From positions 62,001 to 126,000 of the forward strand of contig QUFP01000005.1 of NCBI GenBank assembly GCA_003478935.1: a stretch of DNA of 64,000 nucleotides. The letters are read 5' to 3'. A model generated the notes under the pieces. That model did not search any database and was not told where the DNA came from. It saw nothing but the letters and a program-made list of their open reading frames with translations. This DNA is from Firmicutes bacterium AF25-13AC (GTDB lineage Bacteria; Bacillota; Clostridia; Lachnospirales; Lachnospiraceae). The first letter of the stretch is position 1. Each line of letters opens with the position of its first letter. Positions 46,542-55,896 of this stretch are shown in pieces. Position numbers and translations under genes: made by a program.

Positions 46542-47225
46542 ATGGGAGTAATTCAGAGATTTAAAGATATTATGTCAGCTAACATCAATGCTATGCTTGA
46601 TAAGGCTGAGAATCCAGAAAAAATGATTGATCAGTACATGAGAAACCTTGAGGACGATTTAGGCAAGGTAAAGGCAGAAACAGCGTCAGTAATGGCTGAA
46701 GAAGCACGTGCAAAGAGAGCTTATGACGAGGCACTTGCAGAAGTTGAAAAGTATCAGAAATATGCAGAAAAGGCTGTTGCAGCAGGAAACGACAATGATG
46801 CAAGAGTATTTTTACAGTCAAAGAAGACAGCACAGTCTAAGCTTGAGGGTTTAAAGCTCACATATGACACGGCAGCGGCAAACGCACAGAAGATGCGTCA
46901 GATGCATGATAAGCTTGTAAATGATATTTCAGATTTAAGAGCACGTAAGGAAACCATCAAGGCGAAGGTAGCTGTTGCGAAGGCTCAAGAGCGTGTAAAT
47001 CAGGTTGGATCATCATTAAGGGGTGTATCAAACAATATGTCAGCATTTGATCGTATGGAGGAAAAGGCAAATAAGATGCTTGATACTGCAAATGCGATGG
47101 CACAGTTAAATGAGTCTGCAGATACAAATGTAGATGATCTGGCTCGTAAGTATGATCTGGATGATATGGCAGGTACATCTGATATTGATGATGAATTAGC
47201 GGCACTGAAGGCAAAACTTAACTAA
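46542..47225 (+). CDS. pspA: PspA/IM30 (Vipp1) family protein
   Basis: 227 residues, mostly long coiled-coil helices as expected (MGVIQRFKDIMSANINAMLDKAENPEKMIDQYMRN at the N-terminus is the family hallmark). PspA/IM30 proteins assemble on the cytoplasmic membrane as ESCRT-III-like scaffolds and maintain it under stress. AAAGGAGG precedes ATG 46542. The next gene encodes an SPFH-domain protein, a common partner, suggesting one envelope-stress operon. Confidence 0.93.
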   Translation: MGVIQRFKDIMSANINAMLDKAENPEKMIDQYMRNLEDDLGKVKAETASVMAEEARAKRAYDEALAEVEKYQKYAEKAVAAGNDNDARVFLQSKKTAQSKLEGLKLTYDTAAANAQKMRQMHDKLVNDISDLRARKETIKAKVAVAKAQERVNQVGSSLRGVSNNMSAFDRMEEKANKMLDTANAMAQLNESADTNVDDLARKYDLDDMAGTSDIDDELAALKAKLN

Positions 47226-47252
47226 CTACAAAAATAAGGAAGGTTGACGAGT

Positions 47253-48229
47253 ATGGGATTATTTGGTGGACAATTTTCCAGTGTTGTAGAGTGGAAAGAA
47301 TACTCGGATGATATTATTTTCTGGAAGTTTCCAAGCAGCGAGATCAAGAAGGGCAGCCGTCTGATTATTCGCCCAGGACAGGACGCGATCTTTATGTATA
47401 ATGGAAGAATCGAGGGTATTTTCCGTGAAGAGGGAAACTTTGATGTTTCTTCCGATATTATTCCATTTTTATCTACTCTGAAAAGTTTTACATTTGGATT
47501 TAACACACCGCTGCGTGCAGAGGTGCTGTTTATCAATACAAAGGAATTTACAGTAAAATGGGGCACAAAAAATGCGATTAATCTGCCGGTTCAGGCTTGC
47601 CTGGCGGTATGCCAATCCGTGCATTTGGTACATTTAGCTTCAAGGTTTCTGATGAGCAGGTTTTAATCGACAAAATTGCCGGCATTAAGTCAGAGTTTAA
47701 CGTAGAGGATATCAAGGAACGTGTAATGTCTATGCTTGATATGCTGATGATGAAGTGGATTTCAAAAGAAGGAAAGGATATGTTTAATCTTCAGGCAAAT
47801 GCATACGACATCGGCAAGGGTATTGCATCAGATCTTGATATGGAGATGGTAAAGATCGGAATTGCTATTACAAGCTTTACGATTCAGAGCGTTTCCTATC
47901 CGGAGGAGGTTGCTAAGATGCAGCAGAAGGCAGCAGCTCAGTCCATGATCGGAAATGTAAATACATATACACAGATGCAGATGGCAGATGCGCTTACACA
48001 GCCAAACACAGCAGCCGGCAGCATGGCAGGCAATATGGCTGGTATGCAGATGGGTATGGCAATGGGTCAGATGATGGGCCAGATGATGAACGGCAATATG
48101 CAGAATAATGCACAGCAAAATCAGGCAGCTCCATCTTCAAATGGTACTGTGCCGAAGTTCTGTCCGAACTGTGGAACACCGACAAATGGTGCAAGATTCT
48201 GCTCAAACTGCGGTACAAAGCTTGCATAA
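47253..48229 (+). CDS. SPFH/Band 7 domain protein with C-terminal zinc ribbon, frameshifted
   Basis: From ATG 47253 (AAGGAAGG upstream) the frame reads MGLFGGQFSSVVEWKEYSDD and an SPFH domain, then shifts at about 47594 where CAGGCTTGCC should read CAGGGCTTGCC. With that G restored it continues LPGGMPIRAFGTFSFKVSDEQ through the rest of the domain, a Met/Gln-rich segment (about 250-300) and a double-zinc-ribbon-like CPNCGTPTNGARFCSNCG, ending at 48229, about 325 residues in all. SPFH proteins organise membrane microdomains; with pspA upstream a role in membrane stress is inferred. Confidence 0.85.
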
Positions 48230-48250
48230 TTACAAAAATATAAAAAAGAT

Positions 48251-48291
48251 AATGGAGGGAGACTGTGCGTACAGTCTTTCTTCCATTTTTA
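48251..48291 (+). terminator. Terminator between the SPFH gene and pcrA
   Basis: AATGGAGGGAGACTGT pairs with ACAGTCTTTCTTCCATT around GCGT with a bulge and wobbles; TTTTT follows, just before the pcrA ribosome site. Confidence 0.65.
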
Positions 48292-48303
48292 TGGAGGAAA
48301 AAC

Positions 48304-50601
48304 GTGTCCGATATTTTACAGTCATTAAATCCAGTTCAAAAAGAGGCGGCCAGCTGCACTGAGGGGCCGCTTTTGATACTTGCAGGAGCAGGCTCAGGAA
48401 AAACGCGTGTGCTGACGCACCGTATTGCATATTTGATTGAGGAAAAGGGAGTAAATCCATGGAATATCATGGCAATTACCTTTACAAATAAGGCAGCGCA
48501 GGAGATGCGGGATCGTGTCGACCGCCTGGTTGAGTTCGGAGCAGAGAGCATATGGGTAGCGACATTCCACAGCTCTTGTGTGCGTATTCTGCGAAGATAT
48601 ATAGACCGCCTTGGCTATGATAATCATTTTACGATTTACGATACAGATGATCAAAAGAGTGTAATCCGGAAGGCAGTTAAAGAGCTTGACCTTGATCCTA
48701 AGCAATATAGGGAAGGACCGCTGCTTGGTGTAATTTCAGCGGCCAAAAATGAAATGATTGAGCCACAGGATTTTGAAACACAGGCTGGCGGAGATTTTCG
48801 AATGTGCCAGGAGGCAAAAATCTATAAAGCATACCAGAAAACATTAATTGATAATAACGCAGTTGATTTTGATGATTTGCTTCTTTTGACAGTTCGTCTG
48901 CTGCGCGAAAATAGAGATATTTTAGAAGCTTATCAGGAGCGTCTGCGCTACATTATGGTTGACGAGTATCAGGACACTAATTCAGTTCAGTTCGAGCTGA
49001 TTCGCCTGCTTTCTGGAAAATATCATAATTTGTGTGTAGTTGGAGATGACGATCAGTCTATCTATAAATTTAGAGGTGCAGACATTACAAATATTTTAAG
49101 CTTTGAGGAGACTTTTCCAGGTGCAAAGGTTGTCAAGCTTGAGCAAAATTATCGTTCCACAAATAATATTCTCGAAGCTGCAAATGCAGTAATTGCAAAT
49201 AATGCACATCGAAAAGAAAAACATCTTTGGAGTGAAAATGGAGAAGGAAAAGAGGTTTCCTTTATCCACTACGAAACTGCTTATGGTGAGGCAGAAGATG
49301 TAATTGACAAGATACAGACATCAGTTCATATGGGAAAGCATCAGTATCAGGACTGTGCAATTCTTTACCGTACAAATGCACAGTCACGCGCATTTGAAGA
49401 GAAATGTATTAAAAAGAGTGTACCGTATCGTCTTGTTGGTGGTGTGAATTTCTACCAGAGACAGGAAATCAAGGATATTTTAGCCTATTTAAAGACAATT
49501 GACAGCGGACGTGATGATCTGTCTGTTACAAGAATTGTCAATGTGCCAAAGCGTGGAATTGGGCAAGTGACGTTAAATAAGCTGGCTGTCTATGCTTCTG
49601 AGCATGGAATGCGTTTGTTTCAGGCAATGGAGCAGGTAGAACAGATTTCTGGAATTGGAAAGGCAGCTGATAAGATAAAAGGCTTTGTCAATCAGATCAT
49701 GGTATTTCGTGCGCTTGCAAAGGAGCTAGATGCAGCAGAGCTGATTGAAAGCATCTTAGAGCAGACTGGCTACTTAGAAGAGTTAGAAAAGCTTGAGGAA
49801 GATAAGGCACAGGCAAAGCAGGAAAATCTTGAAGAATTTCAGAATAAAGCAGCTGACTATTATGCAAATCATGATGAAGCAGCGCTTACTGACTTTTTGG
49901 AGGAGGTAGCGCTTGTAGCAGATATTGACAACATGGACAGTGAGGCAGACAGTTTAACATTAATGACACTGCATAGTGCAAAGGGACTCGAGTTTCCGGT
50001 TGTCTATATGACAGGCATGGAGGAAGGACTTTTTCCAAGCTACATGTCAATGAACAGCGGTGATCCGGGAGATATCGAGGAAGAGCGAAGACTTTGCTAT
50101 GTGGGTATTACAAGAGCAATGCAGCAGCTGACGCTGACAGCAGCAAAACAGCGTATGGTTCATGGAAATATTCAATACAGCGCAATTTCTCGTTTTGTTA
50201 AAGAACTGCCGCAGGAAAAGCTTGACTGGAAGGAAGAGACATTCGGAGGTCTTTTTAAGAAAGGACCATCTATGACTGCAAACTCACTGTCAGGCAGTTT
50301 GTTTGGCGGTTCATCTTCTATGTCATCAGGCAGCTCATTTAGTGCATCACAGGGAAGTCAAACGGCAAAAAAGACAAACTATGATAATGTTTTTGATTTA
50401 AAGTATGCAAAAGCATTCTCAAGTCCAAAGCCAGATAGTCTTGACTACAAAGAAGGCGATAGAGTTTCCCATATCAAATTTGGAAAGGGAACAGTGCTTG
50501 CAGTCGAAGGTATGAAAAAAGATTATCAGGTAACAGTTGAGTTTGATACAGCAGGGGTAAAAAAATTGTTTGCAGGATTTGCAAAACTTAAAAAGATTTA
50601 A
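48304..50601 (+). CDS. pcrA: ATP-dependent DNA helicase PcrA/UvrD
   Basis: 765 residues from GTG 48304, immediately after ATGGAGG; an in-frame ATG at 48265 lies within the terminator. Superfamily 1 motifs are in order: Q-motif LNPVQKEA, motif I LILAGAGSGKT, Ia FTNKAAQEM, II MVDEYQDTN, III VVGDDDQSIYKFRGA, IV QNYRS, V TLHSAKGLEF and VI YVGITRA. The C-terminal 110 residues include a Ser-rich linker and a Tudor-like KFGKGTVLAVEG domain that binds RNA polymerase in PcrA. It functions in DNA repair and plasmid replication. Confidence 0.95.
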   Translation: MSDILQSLNPVQKEAASCTEGPLLILAGAGSGKTRVLTHRIAYLIEEKGVNPWNIMAITFTNKAAQEMRDRVDRLVEFGAESIWVATFHSSCVRILRRYIDRLGYDNHFTIYDTDDQKSVIRKAVKELDLDPKQYREGPLLGVISAAKNEMIEPQDFETQAGGDFRMCQEAKIYKAYQKTLIDNNAVDFDDLLLLTVRLLRENRDILEAYQERLRYIMVDEYQDTNSVQFELIRLLSGKYHNLCVVGDDDQSIYKFRGADITNILSFEETFPGAKVVKLEQNYRSTNNILEAANAVIANNAHRKEKHLWSENGEGKEVSFIHYETAYGEAEDVIDKIQTSVHMGKHQYQDCAILYRTNAQSRAFEEKCIKKSVPYRLVGGVNFYQRQEIKDILAYLKTIDSGRDDLSVTRIVNVPKRGIGQVTLNKLAVYASEHGMRLFQAMEQVEQISGIGKAADKIKGFVNQIMVFRALAKELDAAELIESILEQTGYLEELEKLEEDKAQAKQENLEEFQNKAADYYANHDEAALTDFLEEVALVADIDNMDSEADSLTLMTLHSAKGLEFPVVYMTGMEEGLFPSYMSMNSGDPGDIEEERRLCYVGITRAMQQLTLTAAKQRMVHGNIQYSAISRFVKELPQEKLDWKEETFGGLFKKGPSMTANSLSGSLFGGSSSMSSGSSFSASQGSQTAKKTNYDNVFDLKYAKAFSSPKPDSLDYKEGDRVSHIKFGKGTVLAVEGMKKDYQVTVEFDTAGVKKLFAGFAKLKKI

Positions 50602-50702
50602 TAAAATTTATCTAAAACGACAAAGATAAAGCTAGTAATTTTACAGATCATATGGTATACTATTCTAAGATTGATCTTTAGAAAAAAGAAAGGATGGGTT
50701 TT

Positions 50703-51035
50703 ATGGCAAAGTTTGATGATCTGCTGCAGGCAGTAAAGGTTCATGAGGTTCTCAAGTCTAAGGAAGAGAATGAGAAAAAGTGCAAATTTTGTTATGTGAT
50801 TGCAGCAATCGCTGTAATTGCAGCAATTGCAGGTGCAGCATATGCACTGTACCGTTATCTGAAGCCGGATTATTTAGATGATCTGGATGATGATTTTGAT
50901 GATGACTTTGACGACGATTTCTTCGATGATGATGACGAAGAAGAGGAGAAAGAAGACGAGGCTAAAGAAGAGGAATCTGATGAGGCTGAGGAAAAATCTG
51001 AGGATGAAGAGTCTGATGATGAGGATGAAGACTGA
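50703..51035 (+). CDS. Small membrane protein with a long acidic tail
   Basis: 110 residues from ATG 50703 (GAAAGGATG upstream). The N-terminal 30 residues are a charged helix with two cysteines (KKCKFC), followed by one membrane helix (about 33-53, Ala/Ile-rich) and a tail of about 50 residues that is almost only Asp and Glu with a few Lys and Ser. It recalls the small TM-plus-acidic-tail proteins of Lachnospiraceae; no function is assigned. A strong terminator follows. A TATACT box lies at 50656-50661, without a good -35. Confidence 0.7.
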   Translation: MAKFDDLLQAVKVHEVLKSKEENEKKCKFCYVIAAIAVIAAIAGAAYALYRYLKPDYLDDLDDDFDDDFDDDFFDDDDEEEEKEDEAKEEESDEAEEKSEDEESDDEDED

Positions 51036-51068
51036 TCTGACATCAATAGGTAAGTAAATAAAAATGAT

Positions 51069-51097
51069 ATCCCCGCCGCAAAACGGCGGGGATTTTA
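51069..51097 (+). terminator. Strong intrinsic terminator
   Basis: A perfect 10-bp stem ATCCCCGCCG/CGGCGGGGAT around CAAAA, followed by TTTAGTT. Confidence 0.85.
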
Positions 51098-51118
51098 GTT
51101 CAAGAAAAGGAGATGTGT

Positions 51119-52482
51119 ATGAAAAAAGGCGAGATTTATGAGGGCCGCGTGCAGGAGGTCCTTTTTCCAGACAAAGCGATTGTCGTGACAGATGAAGGGG
51201 AAACTGCACAGGTAAAATATGGCATCCCAGGTCAAAAATTACGTTTTCGTGTAAAGAAAAAGAGAAAAGAAAAAATAGAAGGCATTGTGCTTGAGGTATT
51301 AGAAAAGTCAGCTGATGAGACTGCCTGTCTTTGTGAGTGGGCAGGAAAATGCGGTGGATGTCTGTATCAGACGCTTCCATACGAAAAGCAGCTGGCAATT
51401 AAAGAAGCACAGATTAAGAAAATGCTTGATAATGGCGGCACCGATTATACATTTGAAGGAATAGTGTCTAGTCCTGTTGTAAGCGGATACCGCAATAAGG
51501 TAGAGCTGACATTTGGTGATTCTTATATGGGCGGTCCTCTTGCACTTGGTATGCATCAAAGAGGCAGCTTTTATGATATTGCGGGTATTGAAACATGTCA
51601 GATTATGACACCTGATATGCGTATGGCTGCAATGGCAGTGCTTGACCATTTTTCAAAACTGAATATTCCGTTTTATCATAGAATGCGCCATGAAGGTGTT
51701 CTTCGTCATTTGCTGCTTCGTTCTAGTGCTGCAACGGGAGACTTTTAGTCGCCGTAGTTGCTTCTTCACAGGAAGATGCGTCTACTATGCAGCTTGCAGA
51801 ATTGACAGAAAAATTAAAGGCGCTGCCATTAGAAGGCAGCCTTGCAGGTGTTTTACATATTACTAATGATTCACTTGCAGATGTAGTGCAAAGCGATCAT
51901 ACAGAAGTTTTATACGGCAAAGATTGGATTACTGAAAAGTTACTGGGACTTTCATTTTGTGTTACATTGTTTTCGTTTTTCCAGACAAATTCAAGAGGTG
52001 CCGAGCTTTTATATCAGACAGTAAGAGATTATATTGGAGAAACAAATCAGAAGGTAATCTTTGATCTCTACAGCGGAACTGGCACAATTGCCCAGATTTT
52101 AGCACCTGTGGCAAAGCATGTGACTGGCGTGGAGATTGTTGAGGAAGCAGTAGAGGCAGCGCGTGTCAATGCCAAATTAAATGGACTTGATAACTGCAGC
52201 TTTATAGCAGGTGATGTGTTAAAGGTTGTTGATGATTTGACTGAGAAGCCAGATCTGATAGTGCTTGATCCGCCAAGAGATGGTATTCATCCAAAGGCGC
52301 TTCCTAAGATTATCGCATTTGATGTACCAACAATTGTTTATGTTTCTTGCAAGCCCACAAGTCTTGTGCGTGACAGAGAAGTATTAGAAGCAGCGGGCTA
52401 TCGTATGGTAAAAGCAAGAGCCGTTGATATGTTCCCGGCTACTGGAGGAATTGAGACAGTCGCATTATTTCTTAAAAAGTAA
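51119..52482 (+). CDS. rlmD: 23S rRNA (uracil-5-)-methyltransferase RlmD/RumA type, frameshifted
   Basis: From ATG 51119 (AAAAGGAG upstream) a TRAM domain (residues about 1-60) is followed by a [4Fe-4S] cysteine set CLCEWAGKCGGC. The frame breaks near 51741-51746, where one base is missing in the ACTTTTAG stretch. Restoring it gives ...ATGDFLVAVVASSQEDAST and continues to 52482 for about 454 residues. The second part has the SAM-binding FDLYSGTGTIAQ and the catalytic cysteine motif YVSCKPTSLVRD. The enzyme adds a methyl group to C5 of a uracil in 23S rRNA. Confidence 0.92.
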
Positions 52483-52495
52483 TAAGGAATCGTGC

Positions 52496-52524
52496 TTGTT
52501 TTCAGATGCTTGAGATGATATACT
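52496..52524 (+). promoter_or_regulatory. Promoter of udp-udk
   Basis: TTGTTT (52496-52501), 17-base spacer, TATACT (52519-52524), about 50 bases before the udp start. Confidence 0.65.
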
Positions 52525-52575
52525 ATCAACAAGATCAAAAATATAAGAATAAATATAAGGAGAAAGGAGAAAAGT

Positions 52576-53358
52576 ATGGTAAATTATTCAGAAAAACCAG
52601 AATTGCAGTATCATATTCAGCTAGGTAAAGGTGATGTAGGCCGTTATGTGCTTCTTCCAGGAGATCCGAAGCGCTGTGAAAAGATTGCAGCTCATTTTGA
52701 CAATCCAGTGAAGATGGCGGATAGCCGTGAATATGTGACATACACAGGATATCTTGAAGGAGAGAAAGTTAGTGTAACGTCAACTGGTATCGGCGGTGCT
52801 TCTGCATCAATTGCAATGGAGGAGCTTGTAAAGATTGGTGCCGATACATTTATTCGTGTCGGAACATGTGGAGGTATGCAGATTCCTGTAAAAAGCGGTG
52901 ATTTAGTGATTGCAACAGGTGCAATTCGTATGGAAGGGACAAGCCGTGAATATGCACCAATTGAATATCCGGCAGTTGCTGACTTTCATATGGTTCAGGC
53001 GCTTGTGCAGGCAGCAGAAAAGGGAAAATATCCGTATCATGTTGGTGTTGTTCAGTGTAAGGATGCATTTTATGGACAGCATGAGCCAGAGACAAAGCCT
53101 GTCAGCTATGAGCTTTTAAATAAGTGGGAAGCATGGAAACGCTTAGGATGCCTTGCATCAGAGATGGAGTCAGCGGCATTATTTGTTGTTGGAAATTATC
53201 TTCGTGTGCGCGTTGGATCTATCTTTTTGGTTGTGGCAAATCAGGAGCGCGCAAAACTGAACATGGAAAATCCAGTTGTTCACGACACGGAGCTTGCAAT
53301 TACAACAGCAGTGGAGGCACTAAGAGACATAATAAGAAAGGATAAAGCAAATGAGTAA
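52576..53358 (+). CDS. udp: Uridine phosphorylase
   Basis: 260 residues, the standard length. The nucleoside phosphorylase family I motifs are present: [13 protein letters not shown] (phosphate binding, near residue 26), [25 protein letters not shown], and the later [15 protein letters not shown] with the ribose-binding EMES. The enzyme splits uridine with phosphate to uracil and ribose-1-phosphate in pyrimidine salvage. AGAAAGGAGA precedes ATG 52576. The uridine kinase gene overlaps its end by eight bases. Confidence 0.93.
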   Translation: MVNYSEKPELQYHIQLGKGDVGRYVLLPGDPKRCEKIAAHFDNPVKMADSREYVTYTGYLEGEKVSVTSTGIGGASASIAMEELVKIGADTFIRVGTCGGMQIPVKSGDLVIATGAIRMEGTSREYAPIEYPAVADFHMVQALVQAAEKGKYPYHVGVVQCKDAFYGQHEPETKPVSYELLNKWEAWKRLGCLASEMESAALFVVGNYLRVRVGSIFLVVANQERAKLNMENPVVHDTELAITTAVEALRDIIRKDKANE

Positions 53359-53986
53359 TAACAATATCCTGGTAATCGGAATTGCGGGAGGAACAGGCAG
53401 CGGAAAGTCGACACTTACAAAACAGCTTGTAAATCACTTTGGCGATCAGATTACTGTGCTTAAGCATGATGATTATTATAAGGCGCACGATGAAATGACG
53501 TATGAGGAAAGAACACATTTAAATTATGATCATCCGAATGCATTTGACACCGATCTTATGCTGCAGCATCTGCGTCAGTTAAAAAAAGGTGAGCCAATCA
53601 ACTGTCCGATTTATGATTACACAGTTCACAACAGAAGCCGTAATTTTCAGGTGATTTACCCGACAAATGTGATTATTGTTGAGGGAATCCTGATTTTTGA
53701 AAACAAAGAGCTGTGCAAGGAAATGGATATTAAGATTTTCGTTGATACAGATGCTGATATTCGTATTATCAGAAGAATCCAGCGTGATGTAATTGAGCGT
53801 GCGCGTTCATTAGAGTCTGTGATTTCACAGTATATGAATACGGTAAAGCCAATGCACGAGGAATTTGTAGAGCCGAGTAAGAAGAATGCAGATATTATTG
53901 TGCTAGAGGGTGGTATGAATCTGGTAGCAATGGATATGATTAAGAATCGCATTCGCCAGCATCTGTCTACACAAACACAAGTTTAA
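53351..53986 (+). CDS. udk: Uridine kinase
   Basis: 211 residues with the P-loop [12 protein letters not shown] at residue 9-20, the KHDDYYK motif and the [15 protein letters not shown] uridine-binding region typical of Udk. The enzyme phosphorylates uridine and cytidine to their monophosphates with ATP or GTP. It overlaps uridine phosphorylase by eight bases, forming a pyrimidine nucleoside salvage operon. The start is preceded by AGAAAGGATAAAGCAA. Confidence 0.95.
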   Translation: MSNNNILVIGIAGGTGSGKSTLTKQLVNHFGDQITVLKHDDYYKAHDEMTYEERTHLNYDHPNAFDTDLMLQHLRQLKKGEPINCPIYDYTVHNRSRNFQVIYPTNVIIVEGILIFENKELCKEMDIKIFVDTDADIRIIRRIQRDVIERARSLESVISQYMNTVKPMHEEFVEPSKKNADIIVLEGGMNLVAMDMIKNRIRQHLSTQTQV

Positions 53987-54048
53987 TATTTTTGCTTTCA
54001 AATGTAAAATAAAAGAAGAAATTTTGAGAAAAACACGTAAGGTGACTG

Positions 54049-54077
54049 TTGACGACACAAAAGCAACGTGTTACAAT
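54049..54077 (+). promoter_or_regulatory. Promoter of the BMP lipoprotein gene, flanked by ACGTGTT arms
   Basis: TTGACG (54049-54054), 17 bases, TACAAT (54072-54077). Inverted arms AACACGT (54032-54038) and ACGTGTT (54066-54072) bracket the -35 and touch the -10, a possible operator. Confidence 0.7.
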
Positions 54078-54133
54078 GAACAAGAATCGGAGCGTTATCA
54101 AAAAACGCAGCATCTAATAAGGAGGAGTCGACG

Positions 54134-55756
54134 ATGAGAAGGAAACAACTTTTTGCCGTTTTGATGGCAGGTTCTATGGCAGCATCTCTTGCTGCTTGTG
54201 GCAAGACTGACACAAAGAAAACTACAGCAGCAACTGAGAAGAAGACAGAGGCAGCTACTGAGAAGAAGACAGAGGCAGCAACTGAGAAAAAAACAGAGGT
54301 AGCTACTACTGAGGCTAAGACTGAGAAGGCTACTGAGAAGGAAACCGAAGCAGTAACTGAGAAAGAAACAGAGGCAGCAACTGAGGCAAAGACTGAGGAA
54401 GCATCTAGCGAGGAAGCAACCGAGGCAAAGACCGAGGAAGCATCCAGCGAAGAGGCATCTTCTGAAGAGGCAAGCAGTGAGGACGTTTCCGCACAGGCAG
54501 AGACAGAGGAAGAGTCCAGCGAAGTAGCAACTGAGGCAAAGACCGAGGAAGCATCTAACGAGGAAGTATCTATTGAAGAGGTATCTTCAGAGGAAGCATC
54601 TAGTGAAGAGGCATCTAGCGAGGAAGCATCCAGTGAGGAAGCATCTAGTGAAGAGGCATCTTCAGAGGAAGCATCTAGTGAAGAAGCATCTAGCGAAGAG
54701 GCAACCGAGGAAGCATCTAGCGAAGAAGCATCCAGCGAGGAAGCAACTGAGGCAGAGTCTGAGGAAGCATCTTCAGAGGAAGAGACCGAGGCAGAGACTG
54801 AGGAAGATATCGATGGAACTGGATTTAAGATCGGTATGGTTACTGATGTCGGTGGTGTAAATGATGGTTCCTTCAACCAGTCCGCATGGGAAGGCTTACA
54901 GAGAGCAGGCGAGGCATTCGGCTGTGAAGTTAAGTATATTGAGTCTAAGGGTGATGCAGATTATGTTCCGAATATTGAGAGCTTCTTAGATGAGGATTAT
55001 GATCTTATTGTATGTGTTGGATACATGATGGCTGATGCTGTTCGTGATGCAGCAGAGCTTTACCCGGATCAGAAGTTTGCTATCATTGATGATGCTTCTA
55101 ATGCAGATCTGGATAATGTAACATGTATGATGTTTGAGCAGGAGCAGGCTTCCTACTTAGTAGGTCTGGCAGCAGGCTATACAACCGAGAGCAATATCGT
55201 AGGCTTCGTTACTGGAGCAGCAAATGAGACAATGAACTCCTTCGGTTATGGTTACTGTGCAGGTGTTCTTGATGCAAATCCAGATGCAACTATCCTTCAG
55301 TACAATGCAAACAACTTCGGTGATGCAAGTGGTGGAAAGACTGCAGTAAATACCATGGTAACAAAGGGCGCAGATGTAGTATTCCATGCAGCAGGTGGTA
55401 CTGGTATCGGTGTTATCGATGGATGCAAGGAAAATAAGATTTGGGCAATCGGTGTTGACTCTGACCAGAGTCCACTGGCACCTGAGACTATCCTGACTTC
55501 TGCTTTAAAGAGAGTTGATAACGCTTGCTACGATGCAACAAAGAAGACTATTCTTGGAACACTTGAGGGTGGTGTTGAGACATACGACCTGGCAGCAGGC
55601 GGTGTTGATATCGCTCCGACCACAGACAACCTGTCTAAGGATGTTCTTGAGAAGATCGAGGATGCAAAGAAGGATATCATTGCTGGTGATCTGGTAGTTC
55701 CAAAGAATCAGGAAGAGTTCGAGGAGAAGTACGGCGACGTATACGAGCTGGACTAA
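54134..55756 (+). CDS. BMP family ABC transporter substrate-binding lipoprotein with long repetitive linker
   Basis: 540 residues from ATG 54134 after AAGGAGG. A lipoprotein signal ends in SLAAC, with the acylated cysteine at residue 22. Residues about 24-225 are a low-complexity linker, first Thr/Glu/Lys (TEAATEKK units), then Ser/Glu repeats (EASSEEASSEE). The binding domain (about 230-540) begins FKIGMVTDVGGVNDGSFNQSAW, the BMP/PnrA signature, and is homologous to nucleoside receptors such as PnrA and Med. The matching ATPase and permease genes are 5.4 kb downstream. The linker is about 200 residues, far longer than usual, and could span the cell wall. Confidence 0.92.
   Translation: MRRKQLFAVLMAGSMAASLAACGKTDTKKTTAATEKKTEAATEKKTEAATEKKTEVATTEAKTEKATEKETEAVTEKETEAATEAKTEEASSEEATEAKTEEASSEEASSEEASSEDVSAQAETEEESSEVATEAKTEEASNEEVSIEEVSSEEASSEEASSEEASSEEASSEEASSEEASSEEASSEEATEEASSEEASSEEATEAESEEASSEEETEAETEEDIDGTGFKIGMVTDVGGVNDGSFNQSAWEGLQRAGEAFGCEVKYIESKGDADYVPNIESFLDEDYDLIVCVGYMMADAVRDAAELYPDQKFAIIDDASNADLDNVTCMMFEQEQASYLVGLAAGYTTESNIVGFVTGAANETMNSFGYGYCAGVLDANPDATILQYNANNFGDASGGKTAVNTMVTKGADVVFHAAGGTGIGVIDGCKENKIWAIGVDSDQSPLAPETILTSALKRVDNACYDATKKTILGTLEGGVETYDLAAGGVDIAPTTDNLSKDVLEKIEDAKKDIIAGDLVVPKNQEEFEEKYGDVYELD
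54215..54808 (+). repeat. Tandem coding repeats in the BMP lipoprotein linker
   Basis: Imperfect units of 12 to 30 bases encode TEAATEKK and then EASSEE. The densest array, of GAAGCATCTAGCGAG-like 15-mers, runs about 54560-54790. Such arrays can gain or lose units by slippage or recombination. Confidence 0.8.
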
Positions 55757-55778
55757 TCGGCAGATAATGCCATAACGA

Positions 55779-55811
55779 GGTGGCAGTGACATGGTCACTG
55801 CCATCTTTTTT
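55779..55811 (+). terminator. Strong intrinsic terminator after the BMP lipoprotein gene
   Basis: GGTGGCAGTGAC/GTCACTGCCATC around ATG (12 bp, one wobble) followed by TTTTTT. Confidence 0.85.
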
Positions 55812-55812
55812 G

Positions 55813-55836
55813 CACAGTAACTTATAAGTTACTGTG
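55813..55836. promoter_or_regulatory. Perfect 24-bp palindrome upstream of the amino-acid ABC operon
   Basis: CACAGTAACTTA is followed at once by its exact reverse complement, with no loop bases, 60 bases before the start codon. No loop makes an RNA hairpin less likely and a dimeric repressor operator more likely. Confidence 0.65.
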
Positions 55837-55896
55837 TGCAATTACGGCTGGGTGGTATCGTGATTAACTAAACAGCCAAAAAGAGGAGAATAGATT

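Noticed and set aside
54560..54790. Possible CRISPR array because of short regular repeats
   Set aside because: There are no unique spacers between units, the units are 12-30 bases in frame, and they encode a linker. No cas gene is present.
53998..54876. Open frame of 292 codons on the minus strand, very rich in Ser/Asp/Ala
   Set aside because: It is the mirror of the tandem repeats encoding the BMP lipoprotein linker. No ribosome site or promoter supports it, and its composition is only a product of the repeat.
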